8,604 nucleotides of DNA from an uncultured Ruminococcus sp. (GCA_902778985.1 CACYZS010000034.1:1-8604); one strand, 5' to 3'; positions 1 through 6,494 are shown, numbered from the stretch's first letter. The notes: generated by a model from the sequence alone, not told the origin. Made by a program: numbers and translations.

Positions 1-3
1 CCT

Positions 4-807
4 TTAACGGTTTTTCGGTTTCTTCAGAACGCGGCGGATGACGCGGAGTTGCGTCCGCCGCGGCAACCGGTTCAGCAGCCGCAGAAGCGGGTTGCGGTTG
101 AGCGCGTAGACCGGTTTCGGGCGCTTGGCTTTGATCGCCCGCAACACCACGCGCGCAAGTTTTTCGGGCGGGACTTTCTTGGCTTCGACGCGCCCGACGA
201 TCTCCTTGAACCGTCCCGCGTTGACGGGATAGAGTTCGGTGCTCTCGCAGAACCGGTCGAGCGCCGCGGTCGAAGCGGGGAGCATCCCGGTATCGACCGC
301 CCCCGGACGGATCACGGTCACGGGGTATCCGAGCAGTTGCAGTTCCATACGGAGCGCGTCGGCGTAGCGGTCGAGCGCCGCCTTCGTGACGGCGTAGAGC
401 CCGGTGAAAGGCAGGGGCGAGAGCGGGGCGAGTTCGCTCGTAATGATCACGACGCGCGCCCCGGCGTTAAAGTACGGCAGGGCAAGCCGGTTGACGCGGT
501 ACGCCCCGAACAGATTGACGTTGAAAATGCGGACGAAGCGCTCCTCGTCCATCTCGACGAGCGAACCGAGATCGTACAGTCCCGCGGCGTGGATCACGCC
601 GTCGAGCAGACCGCCCTCGCCGACCGTTCGGATCGCCGCTTCGAGCGACGCCGCGTCGGTAAGATCCGCCGGGATCACCGTCCACGGGGTCCCTTCGTCG
701 GCGGGAGCCAGATCGATCCCGACCGGTTCGTCGCCACAGTCGGAGAGCAGGCGGCAGATCGCGCGCCCCATGCCGCCGTTTGCCCCGGTCACCAGATACC
801 GTGCCAT
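4..807 (-). CDS. SDR-family NAD(P)-dependent oxidoreductase
   Basis: A classical short-chain dehydrogenase/reductase of 267 residues, a usual length for the family. The N-terminal Rossmann fold carries the cofactor motif TGANGGMG (residues 7-14), followed by HAAG (73-76, the NAG position), the NVN motif ending at N98, catalytic S124, and the YAVTK motif with Y138 and K142. All four tetrad residues are present, so it should be an active cytosolic oxidoreductase. The substrate cannot be read from the sequence. The last 30 or so residues are very rich in Arg and Lys interleaved with Leu, Val and Ile, which suggests an amphipathic tail that could sit on a membrane or bind a lipid-like substrate; that is inference. 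The ATG start is supported by AAGGAG seven bases upstream. It lies 19 bases after the PPC-domain gene and is the last visible gene of the operon; no terminator is visible in the three bases left beyond its stop. Confidence 0.93.
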   Translation of the reverse strand: MARYLVTGANGGMGRAICRLLSDCGDEPVGIDLAPADEGTPWTVIPADLTDAASLEAAIRTVGEGGLLDGVIHAAGLYDLGSLVEMDEERFVRIFNVNLFGAYRVNRLALPYFNAGARVVIITSELAPLSPLPFTGLYAVTKAALDRYADALRMELQLLGYPVTVIRPGAVDTGMLPASTAALDRFCESTELYPVNAGRFKEIVGRVEAKKVPPEKLARVVLRAIKAKRPKPVYALNRNPLLRLLNRLPRRTQLRVIRRVLKKPKNR

Positions 808-826
808 ATCGCGTCTCCTTTTCGGA

Positions 827-1267
827 TCAGTTCCCGAGATCCCAGACCTTCGTTCCCCACGCGGGGTCGGCTTTTCTTGAGATCGCCCCCCCGACGACCG
901 GACGGACCTCGATCTCCGCGGTGATCAGCACCCGGGCTTCCCCGAGATGTCCTCCCGCCGTTTCGTGCTTTCCGTTCTCGACGTAGGCGAACACGGCGTG
1001 CGTGTGCTGGGCAAGACCGCCGTTCCCATCGCCCGTCACGTTGCCCCAGAGCGACGCGAGTTCGAGCATCCCCGAGAGCGTGCGGCTCCCGTAGGTACGC
1101 GTTTCGGGATCAAAGGTCTTGACCTCGGCAAGGTCGCAGCCCCCGAGCCCCGAAAAGGTCGCCGACGCGATCCCCTCGCGGCGGCAATATGCAAGGACCG
1201 ACGCGATCACCCCGTCGCCGCGGTCGAGCCGCAGATATCCGATCCCGTTAAACGTCCGGTATTCCAT
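827..1267 (-). CDS. PPC/DUF296-domain protein
   Basis: A 146-residue protein that is essentially one PPC (plants and prokaryotes conserved, DUF296) domain. Family marks seen are the SGLGGCDLAEV segment (39-49), ELASLWGNV (69-77), the HTH motif with H88 and H90, and GGHLGEARV (105-113) with H107, followed by the ITAEIEV strand. In plants the domain is found in AT-hook DNA-binding proteins; stand-alone bacterial members form small trimeric proteins of mostly unknown role, and the conserved histidines suggest metal binding. No AT-hook or other DNA-binding segment is attached here, so calling it a DNA-binding protein would be unsafe. An upstream in-frame ATG (1336) would add 23 residues, but these overlap the microprotein gene and lack family similarity. 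I chose 1267 because AAGGA lies seven bases before it and the PPC domain begins there. The ribosome binding site is inside the tail of the microprotein gene, so translation is probably coupled. Confidence 0.9.
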   Translation of the reverse strand: MEYRTFNGIGYLRLDRGDGVIASVLAYCRREGIASATFSGLGGCDLAEVKTFDPETRTYGSRTLSGMLELASLWGNVTGDGNGGLAQHTHAVFAYVENGKHETAGGHLGEARVLITAEIEVRPVVGGAISRKADPAWGTKVWDLGN

Positions 1268-1271
1268 CGTT

Positions 1272-1379
1272 TTATCCTTCCTTCTTTTCTCCGCCGGGGA
1301 TCCCCCGAAAGACGACGGCGAGGATCCCCGCGGCAAACGCGGCGATCCCCATCGCTTTTTTTCGGCGGTTTTCGTTCAT
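1272..1379 (-). CDS. Small single-span membrane protein, 35 aa
   Basis: A short reading frame between the YunG-like and PPC genes. The 35-residue product starts MNENRRKK, a positively charged N-terminus, then a hydrophobic stretch from about residue 9 to 24 (AMGIAAFAAGILAVVF), then a short polar, Gly- and Lys-rich tail ending GGEKKEG. By the positive-inside pattern the N-terminus should be cytosolic. Support for a real gene is the ATG with GGGGAG seven bases upstream, a TAA stop four bases before the PPC start, and the fact that it fills an otherwise oversized 133-base gap in a tightly packed operon. I recognise no family and assign no function. Alternatively the stretch could be a coupling leader for the PPC gene. 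The hydrophobic stretch is short for a membrane span (about 16 residues), so peripheral or no membrane insertion remains possible. Confidence 0.65.
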   Translation of the reverse strand: MNENRRKKAMGIAAFAAGILAVVFRGIPGGEKKEG

Positions 1380-1400
1380 GTCAAGTCTCCCCGCCCGGGT

Positions 1401-1565
1401 TTACTTCTCGATGCGTTCGAGTTGGACTTCGATCTCGGGCGTGCCGTAGGCGGGATCGAAGAGTTTGGCGATATGCGACGCGTACCAGTTTTTGATCTCG
1501 GCGTCGGTCATCTCGCACTTCTCGCCTTTGGTTTTGATCTTGACGGTGACGATCTGTTCTTCCAT
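1401..1565 (-). CDS. Possible separately translated 54-aa C-terminal module
   Basis: This segment is in frame with the YunG-like gene but may also be made as its own protein. The ATG at 1565 is preceded at ideal distance (six bases) by GGAGGGAG, one of the strongest Shine-Dalgarno matches in the window. The product begins MEEQIVTVKIKTKG and ends with TPEIEVQLERIEK, giving a predicted beta strand, a helix (about residues 19-36, MTDAEIKNWYASHIAKLF) and another strand. It resembles a stand-alone small domain rather than a tail, and I do not recognise its family. Either the two were once separate genes that fused by loss of a stop codon, or one mRNA gives a long and a short product. It overlaps the longer coding sequence by design. 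Confidence 0.45.
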   Translation of the reverse strand: MEEQIVTVKIKTKGEKCEMTDAEIKNWYASHIAKLFDPAYGTPEIEVQLERIEK

Positions 1566-2015
1566 TTGATTCTCCCTCCGTTTATCGTCCGGCGGCAGGA
1601 TCGCCGCCAGTTTTCGTTTCAGTTCTTCGTAGCGAAGCCGCTTTTCCTCTTTCCCGAGGTGCGTTTCGCGGAATTGCTCCGGGCAGTTTTCGTAATCGAG
1701 CGGTTCGGGGAACTGTTCGCTCGTCAGGTCGAACACCCGTCCCCCGACGGAATTGAAGCAGTGAACGTTCCCGTCCGGGAGCGGCACGCCGTACACCTTG
1801 CCGCCGTAGATATCCTGCATAAGGAACGCCGTGATGGTGCACTGCCCGAAGGTCTTGTTCTGCTCCGACCAGTCGGCGCGCATCCGGCTCGCGCAAGTCT
1901 CCCTGCACCAGAGGCGCGAGAGCAGATCGTAGTAGTCGCGGGGCGTCAGTCCCAGGGCGTCCTTGACGTCCGCCGTCTCCCAACCGTAAAACCGGTACTT
2001 GTTTCCGTTTCCCAT
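1401..2015 (-). CDS. YunG-like protein with C-terminal extension
   Basis: A 204-residue protein. Residues 30 to 110 carry a pattern I associate with the YunG family: a W-x-R-E-T-C segment (36-41), W49, an N-K-T-F-G-Q-C stretch with C59, TAFLMQDIYGG (62-72), HCFN (85-88) and DLTSEQF (97-103). The function of the family is unknown to me. The order GQC, then His, then Asn/Asp recalls thiol hydrolase active sites (C59, H85, N88 or D97), which is inference. After a charged linker rich in Lys, Arg and Glu (120-150) a separate 54-residue module follows, beginning at an internal ATG with its own strong ribosome binding site. The start at 2015 is preferred: GGAAGGA lies four bases upstream, and the promoter at 2071-2099 lies inside any longer frame, so the in-frame TTG at 2099 would not be transcribed. 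It is the first gene of a four-gene operon. Confidence 0.82.
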   Translation of the reverse strand: MGNGNKYRFYGWETADVKDALGLTPRDYYDLLSRLWCRETCASRMRADWSEQNKTFGQCTITAFLMQDIYGGKVYGVPLPDGNVHCFNSVGGRVFDLTSEQFPEPLDYENCPEQFRETHLGKEEKRLRYEELKRKLAAILPPDDKRRENQMEEQIVTVKIKTKGEKCEMTDAEIKNWYASHIAKLFDPAYGTPEIEVQLERIEK

Positions 2016-2030
2016 TGCGTCCTTCCGTTC

Positions 2031-2067
2031 CCCGCACAAAGCGGGCGCGGGCAATTTTGCCCGCGCC
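2031..2067 (-). promoter_or_regulatory. Two GC-rich hairpins in the 5' leader
   Basis: The leader of the YunG-like operon contains two adjacent hairpins. The first pairs 2044-2052 with 2059-2067 (nine G-C pairs, extendable by A-T pairs into the loop) and starts within a few bases of the transcript start predicted from the promoter. The second pairs 2031-2035 with 2041-2045 (CCCGC with GCGGG, five-base loop) and shares two bases with the first, so the two stems compete slightly at their junction. The Shine-Dalgarno sequence follows directly. Neither stem is followed by a T-run on the minus strand, so this is not a standard terminator. A 5'-terminal stem commonly stabilises mRNA, and the second stem could modulate ribosome access; both roles are inference. 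Confidence 0.6.
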
Positions 2068-2070
2068 TCT

Positions 2071-2099
2071 ATTATATATTCTTTTTCTTTGTTTGTCAA
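2071..2099 (-). promoter_or_regulatory. Sigma-70-type promoter, perfect consensus
   Basis: On the minus strand, TTGACA (2094-2099) and TATAAT (2071-2076) are separated by exactly 17 bases of AT-rich spacer. Both hexamers match the consensus completely. The transcript should start near 2062-2066. It begins only eight bases after the stop codon of the isomerase gene and drives the YunG-like operon. This position also rules out the longer reading frame that would start at 2099. Confidence 0.93.
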
Positions 2100-2107
2100 A
2101 TATCCGG

Positions 2108-2929
2108 TTACTTATCCGTCTCAAAGTAAGCCCGGTACGCCGCCAGGATGGACGAAAGATCCGGGAACACCGTCCGCAACTCGGGTCGCCACATGTTCTC
2201 CCATTCGAGCGACAGCACGCCGTTATACCCGCGGCGATCGAGCAGTTCGAGCGCCCGGCGGAGCGGGACTTCGCCTTCTCCGACCTTGGTGTAGGTCATA
2301 CCGCCGTCGGGATCGTCCTTTTTCTTCACGCCGTCCTTGATATGAACGTGGACGGTCCTGTTCCCGAGGAACGCGTCGGACTGATCGACGCTCTCCCCGA
2401 GTTCGTAGGAGTGGAAAATATCCCAGATCACCGAAACCGACTCGCTGCCGACGGCGTTTACCACCCGCATCACGTCGCGCGCCCGGGAGTAGGTGCCGTG
2501 GGTCTCGAGCCAGAGGTCGACGGGATAACGTTCGGCAACGCGCGCGGCGTCGGCAACCGAGCGGATGATCCCCTCCTCGTTCTCGGTCTTGCCCTCCGGC
2601 ACGCGGAGCGCCGAATAGCCGAGGAAGACGCGCACGCCCTTCGCCCCGATCGCCGCCGCCCGCTCGAAGACCGGCGTCAATTTTTCGTCCAGTCCGGGGC
2701 GGTAGTCGGTCAGCGCCAGTCCCATGCCGACGTCCGACGCGACGAGCCCGCTTGCTTGGAGCGCCGCGGCCAGTTCGGGGAGTTCCGCGTCCGAGAGCCC
2801 GAAGGGACGGTCCTCGCGATCCAGGCGGATCTCGACCGCCTTCATGCCGGCGCGGGCGCCCTCGTCAAGGATCTCCCGCCAAGGCAGATCCGGACAGGCG
2901 ATGGTACTGAAACCGAGCGTTGCTTTCAT
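2108..2929 (-). CDS. Sugar-phosphate isomerase/epimerase-type TIM barrel protein
   Basis: A 273-residue protein of the xylose isomerase-like TIM barrel superfamily (AP endonuclease 2 fold), a normal length for the sugar-phosphate isomerase/epimerase group. Candidate metal and catalytic residues sit at the expected strand ends: E142 in LETHG, D170 and H173 in WDIFH, H196 in the HVHIKD motif, and E242 in SLEWE. The family isomerises or epimerises sugars and keto-sugars (for example inositol-derived intermediates), but the exact substrate is not readable. It directly follows the dehydrogenase gene: the upstream TAA and the AAGGTGA Shine-Dalgarno overlap. A GTG at 2938 would add three residues, but that GTG is part of the Shine-Dalgarno sequence, so I chose the ATG at 2929, six bases beyond it. 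No terminator is seen after the stop; the next operon's promoter starts there instead. Confidence 0.9.
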   Translation of the reverse strand: MKATLGFSTIACPDLPWREILDEGARAGMKAVEIRLDREDRPFGLSDAELPELAAALQASGLVASDVGMGLALTDYRPGLDEKLTPVFERAAAIGAKGVRVFLGYSALRVPEGKTENEEGIIRSVADAARVAERYPVDLWLETHGTYSRARDVMRVVNAVGSESVSVIWDIFHSYELGESVDQSDAFLGNRTVHVHIKDGVKKKDDPDGGMTYTKVGEGEVPLRRALELLDRRGYNGVLSLEWENMWRPELRTVFPDLSSILAAYRAYFETDK

Positions 2930-2939
2930 TTCGTTCACC

Positions 2940-3956
2940 TTACATTTTGGTCATGCGGGACGAGACCGCGCGGCTGATCTCGAGCGGCAGATCGGTCTCC
3001 CCGTCGAAGAAACGCACCATCTGGCGCGCCAGTTCCATGGTCCCGAAACCGCGGCGGTCCATCGTGGGTCCGCCCATGTGGGGGATGCAGTAGACGTTCG
3101 GGAGGGTGCGCAGCGGGCTGTCCGGAGCCAGGGGTTCCTGGTGGAACACGTCGAGCATGATCCGGATCCGACCCTTCTTCGCCTCGTCAAGCAGCGCCGC
3201 CTCTTCGATCACCGCGCCGCGCGAGGTGTTGAGCAGGAGCGCCCCGTCCTTCATTTTCGAGAGTTGCTCCGCACCGACGAGCGCCCGGTTCTCGGCGTTC
3301 AGGGCGGAGTGGATCGACACGATATCGCACTCGGCGAAGAGGTCGTCGAGTTCCATCATGGTAATCCCGTACTGCGCGCGGTATTCCTCGTCGGGGGCGT
3401 GGTGCGAGAAGAGCCGGATGTCGCAGCGGAACGCGTGGAGCAGCGGGATCAGGTAGCGGGTGATGGTGCCGAAACCGACCAGCCCCACCTTCGCGTCCAT
3501 CAGCGAGATCCACGAACCGAAGGGCGCGGGATCTTCCTTCCACCCGCCCTGCCGGACGATCTGCACGTAGTCGGGAATACTTCTCTGCGCCGCGAGCAGG
3601 AAGGCGATGGTGCCCTCCGCCACCGACTCGGCGTAAATCTGGTTCTCGGTCAGGACGCGCACGCCGACGTCGTAGACCGACGCGTCGAGCAGGTTGCCGA
3701 CCGTACCGCCCGTGTGGGCGATCAGTTTCAGACGGGGGTTCTCGCCGAGCAGCGCGGCGTCGTAAAACTCGCTGCCCCACCCGGTCATCACGGCGTCGAA
3801 CTCCGGAAGGAGCGGTTTCAGATCCTCTTTGGTCATCTTCTTCCCCGTCTCGTTCCAAACGACTTCAAAATGCTCTTCGAGGAATTTTTTGACCTCCTCG
3901 GGGAAAAAGGACCGCCTCGTGGATCCTTCCTGCATGGTGATCAGTACCCGTTTCAT
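2940..3956 (-). CDS. NAD-dependent D-2-hydroxyacid dehydrogenase family protein
   Basis: A 338-residue protein of the D-isomer-specific 2-hydroxyacid dehydrogenase family, which interconverts 2-hydroxyacids and 2-oxoacids with NAD(H) in the cytosol. The dinucleotide-binding loop is GLVGFGTITRYL, with the GxG core at residues 161-163. The catalytic set is complete: R246 in NTSRGAVI, E274 in DVFHQEPL and H293 in IPHMGG. The start at 3956 has GGGAG five bases upstream; the in-frame ATG at 3989 would add 11 residues encoded by the leader hairpin and lacks similarity. It is the first gene of a two-gene operon with the TIM barrel isomerase. That pairing suggests a catabolic step on a sugar acid or cyclitol, in which one enzyme oxidises the hydroxyl group and the other moves the carbonyl group. 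The substrate remains unassigned; phosphoglycerate and lactate dehydrogenases are in the same family. Confidence 0.92.
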   Translation of the reverse strand: MKRVLITMQEGSTRRSFFPEEVKKFLEEHFEVVWNETGKKMTKEDLKPLLPEFDAVMTGWGSEFYDAALLGENPRLKLIAHTGGTVGNLLDASVYDVGVRVLTENQIYAESVAEGTIAFLLAAQRSIPDYVQIVRQGGWKEDPAPFGSWISLMDAKVGLVGFGTITRYLIPLLHAFRCDIRLFSHHAPDEEYRAQYGITMMELDDLFAECDIVSIHSALNAENRALVGAEQLSKMKDGALLLNTSRGAVIEEAALLDEAKKGRIRIMLDVFHQEPLAPDSPLRTLPNVYCIPHMGGPTMDRRGFGTMELARQMVRFFDGETDLPLEISRAVSSRMTKM

Positions 3957-3969
3957 TCTGTCTCCCTTC

Positions 3970-3986
3970 CCGCCCGCGTCGGGCGG
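3970..3986 (-). promoter_or_regulatory. GC hairpin abutting the ribosome binding site
   Basis: In the leader of the dehydrogenase operon, 3970-3976 pairs with 3980-3986 (seven G-C pairs, three-base loop). The GGAAGGGAG ribosome binding site starts immediately after the stem. No T-run follows, so it is not a terminator on this strand. It may tune translation or protect the mRNA; this is inference. Confidence 0.45.
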
Positions 3987-4009
3987 CAACCGTTATTCTT
4001 GTCATGGAT

Positions 4010-4038
4010 ATTATAGCAATTCAAGCACGAAAAAGCAA
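4010..4038 (-). promoter_or_regulatory. Sigma-70-type promoter, extended -10
   Basis: On the minus strand, TATAAT (4010-4015) is preceded by TGC, giving an extended -10 element, with TTGCTT (4033-4038) 17 bases upstream as a weaker -35. A TTGACT lies five bases further upstream but would leave a 22-base spacer. The transcript should start near 4003, giving a leader of about 47 bases before the dehydrogenase start. Confidence 0.8.
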
Positions 4039-4071
4039 GTCAAAACCTTTCTTTTCGCGCAGTTTTTTCGG

Positions 4072-6423
4072 TCAATCGGGCGTCCCGTCCCGCCTGCCCC
4101 AGAAGCGCCCGAGCAGGTGTGAGAGCGACGGGAGATCCCCGACGTATTTCAGCCCTCGCCAATGGTTGGGCATCAGGCGGCGGTAGACCGGTTCGGAAAA
4201 GCGGTCGTCGATCAGCACCACGACGCCGCGGTCGCTCTCGGTGCGGATCACCCGCCCCGCCGCCTGCAGGACGCGGTTCATACCGGGATAGACGTAGGCG
4301 TACTCCCGCCCCGCCTCGAGCGTATCGTCGTAATACTCGCGGATCGCCTCGTTTTCGGGCGTCGGCTGGGGCAGTCCCACCCCGACCACGACCGCGCCGA
4401 TCAGGCGCCGCCCGACCAGGTCGATGCCCTCGCCGTAGATGCCGCCCGTGACGGTAAACCCGACCAGCGCGCGGCGGTTGTCCTCCGAAAAGCGGTCGAG
4501 GAACGCCTGTCGCTCGCGGCGGTCCATGCGGCGGCTCTGCTTGACGATCTCCAGCCCCGGCGCGATCCTGCCGACCTCGTCCGAGAGCCGGTCGAGGTAG
4601 GCAAACGACGGGCAGAAGACGAGGTAGTTTCCCGGCTTCGCCTTCACGGTGGTCAGCACCGCCCGCGCGACGGCTTTCAGGGTGTCTTCGCGCTCCGAGT
4701 ACCGCGTGCCGATCCGGTCGAGGACGGCGACGGAGAACTGCGAGGGATCGAAGGGGGACGGCAGATCGAGTTCGTCGTCGGTCGCCCTCCCGCCGAGAAC
4801 GTTCCGGTAGTACGCCGTCGGCGTCATGGTCGCCGAGAACAGGACGGCGGATCGCCCGAGCGAGAGCCGGGACGAAAGGATCTCCGACGGATCGAGGCAG
4901 AGCGCCCGGTAGGCGAGCGCGTCGCCGTGCAGGGTGATAAACGACACGAAGCGCGACGAGTACCTCGCCAGTTTCGCAACTGCTTCGGCAAGGTCGTAGG
5001 TCGCGTCGCGGAGCCCGACCAACAGATCGGGCGGGAGTTTCTTTTCTTCGAGAACGGCAAAACAGACGTCGCAGAAGTCCGCCAAAGCGTCAAGCAGCCC
5101 TTCGGGCAGATCCCGCTGCCGGTAAAATCCGCGCTTGATCCCCTCCGCGTCCTGCTCGACCGTGTCCGCCACCAGGGGGTACAGGATCGCCCGCACGCGC
5201 TCCGACGTCTCTTTCAGCGCGCCTTTCAGGGCGGGGTTTGCGTCCGAAGCAGGGTGGAACGCGTCGAAAAAGGTCAGGGGGAGATCCAGCGAGTAGAGTT
5301 CCCGCGCCCGGTCGATCAGGTTGTGCGCCTCGTCGCAGAGGAAGCACCACGCCCCCCTCTCCGAGAAGAACCGGCGGATCGCGACGCGCGGGTGGAACAG
5401 GTAATTGTAGTCGCAGATCACGACGTCGGCGTACTCGGCGTAGCGCAGCGCGAGTTCGTAGGGGCAGACCTTGTGTTTCTCCCCGACCTGGCGGAGCAGC
5501 GTCAGGTCAACCGTGGTCTTCCCCGAATCAAGCAATTCGAGCGCCGCCTCGTCCTCGCGCGTCGGAGCCGAGCGCGACAGGGGACAGCGTTCGCCCCCGA
5601 TCTCGCGGCAGAGCAGATCGTGCGGGCAGATCCGTTCCTTTGCCGAAAGCAACAGCACGCGCAGGTCGGCGCCCTCTTTGGCGAGCCGTTCCGCCGCGTC
5701 GGCGGCGGCGAGCGCCGCGGTGTTCTTCGGCGTCAGATAAAAGATCTTGTCGCAGAAGCCCTCGCCCATCGCCCGCACCGCGGGAAACAGGGTGGAGACT
5801 GTCTTTCCGATCCCGGTCGGGGCGCAGGCGTAGAGCCTGTATCCCCCGCGGATCGCTTTGTACGCCGCGGAGATCAGGTCGCGCTGACCGTCCCGGACGT
5901 TCGGGTAGGGGAAAACCACCTTCGCCATCGACGGCAGCCGTTTTTCGACCCGCGCGATCTCGAAGGCGGCGTCGCGTCCGACCGCCTCAAACAGCCGGTC
6001 GTAGAAGCGGGCAAGGTCCTCTTTTTTCGGCTTCTCGCGCACCTCGCACACCTCGCCCGAAGGCGAACGGTAGATCACCTTGAACGCGCCGCTCCCGGCT
6101 TTCCCCGCCCGCGTCAGCATCGCGAGCAAACAGAACCCCTCGCCGCGCGTCTGCCGGACGAGATCGGGGTCGGGCGAGGTCGGATCGCCCGGAACCGACG
6201 CGAACAGAACGAGGTCTTCCCCGTCGAAAACGGCGTCGCCCGTGACGCAGTACCGCCGCCCGTTCCCTTCGTACAGATCGGCGATCGGCTCGCCCTCGCT
6301 TCGGGGGGCGCGGCGCTCGGGTTCCTCGTCGGGCAGGGGACGCGTCCGCCGACGCCGGCGCGCCAGACGCACCAACTCGGATACCGTCAGAACGATCGCG
6401 TCTCTTTCGCCGTCGTATCGCAT
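4072..6423 (-). CDS. DinG/XPD-type Fe-S ATP-dependent DNA helicase
   Basis: A 783-residue superfamily 2 helicase of the DinG/YoaA/XPD group, which unwinds DNA 5' to 3' and acts in repair and in resolving unusual structures. Motifs in order: a Q-like segment RDGQ (177-180), Walker A APTGIGKT (201-208), four iron-sulphur cysteines C266, C272, C280 and C320, DEAH box (364-367), SATMTP motif III (530-535), GIYGEGIDL motif V (661-669) and QAAGRVIRT motif VI (720-728). Clostridial relatives of this size, as I recall them, carry an N-terminal PD-(D/E)XK nuclease-like domain. Residues 1-150 here occupy that place and keep traces (LTVSELVRL at 12-20), but the catalytic Asp and Glu-x-Lys are not seen; the corresponding stretch reads GDAVFDGEDLVLFASVPG (62-79). 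The helicase is probably active and the nuclease probably not. The ATG start has a G-rich GGGGGAG five bases upstream. The gene stands alone, divergent from the tRNA genes. Confidence 0.92.
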   Translation of the reverse strand: MRYDGERDAIVLTVSELVRLARRRRRTRPLPDEEPERRAPRSEGEPIADLYEGNGRRYCVTGDAVFDGEDLVLFASVPGDPTSPDPDLVRQTRGEGFCLLAMLTRAGKAGSGAFKVIYRSPSGEVCEVREKPKKEDLARFYDRLFEAVGRDAAFEIARVEKRLPSMAKVVFPYPNVRDGQRDLISAAYKAIRGGYRLYACAPTGIGKTVSTLFPAVRAMGEGFCDKIFYLTPKNTAALAAADAAERLAKEGADLRVLLLSAKERICPHDLLCREIGGERCPLSRSAPTREDEAALELLDSGKTTVDLTLLRQVGEKHKVCPYELALRYAEYADVVICDYNYLFHPRVAIRRFFSERGAWCFLCDEAHNLIDRARELYSLDLPLTFFDAFHPASDANPALKGALKETSERVRAILYPLVADTVEQDAEGIKRGFYRQRDLPEGLLDALADFCDVCFAVLEEKKLPPDLLVGLRDATYDLAEAVAKLARYSSRFVSFITLHGDALAYRALCLDPSEILSSRLSLGRSAVLFSATMTPTAYYRNVLGGRATDDELDLPSPFDPSQFSVAVLDRIGTRYSEREDTLKAVARAVLTTVKAKPGNYLVFCPSFAYLDRLSDEVGRIAPGLEIVKQSRRMDRRERQAFLDRFSEDNRRALVGFTVTGGIYGEGIDLVGRRLIGAVVVGVGLPQPTPENEAIREYYDDTLEAGREYAYVYPGMNRVLQAAGRVIRTESDRGVVVLIDDRFSEPVYRRLMPNHWRGLKYVGDLPSLSHLLGRFWGRRDGTPD

Positions 6424-6458
6424 CGCGTCTCCCCCCCTTTCTTCCCGTATTTACCGGG

Positions 6459-6486
6459 CTTATGAAACTTTTTTCCGAAAAATCAA
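6459..6486 (-). promoter_or_regulatory. Weak candidate promoter for the helicase gene
   Basis: On the minus strand, TTGATT (6481-6486) and CATAAG (6459-6464) are 16 bases apart in an AT-rich stretch 36 bases before the helicase start. Each hexamer matches the consensus at four of six positions. It is the best candidate in the 114-base divergent gap but is well below the quality of the other promoters here. Confidence 0.3.
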
Positions 6487-6494
6487 AAAAAGAC

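Noticed and set aside
49..924. Plus-strand open frames over the dehydrogenase and PPC genes
   Set aside because: They are Arg- and Pro-rich antisense shadows without ribosome binding sites or recognisable domains.
2044..2080. Hairpin read as an intrinsic terminator
   Set aside because: No T-run follows it on the minus strand; on the plus strand the T-rich stretch is displaced by an AT-rich segment and there is no plus-strand gene upstream.
2016..2099. Longer N-terminus of the YunG-like protein from a TTG at 2099
   Set aside because: The added codons lie across the promoter and leader hairpins and would not be transcribed from the consensus promoter.
4162..6465. A 767-codon open frame on the plus strand covering almost the whole helicase gene
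   Set aside because: It is antisense to a gene with complete helicase motifs, its product is low-complexity and rich in Arg, Val, Asp and Gln, and long antisense frames are expected in GC-rich DNA with strong codon bias.
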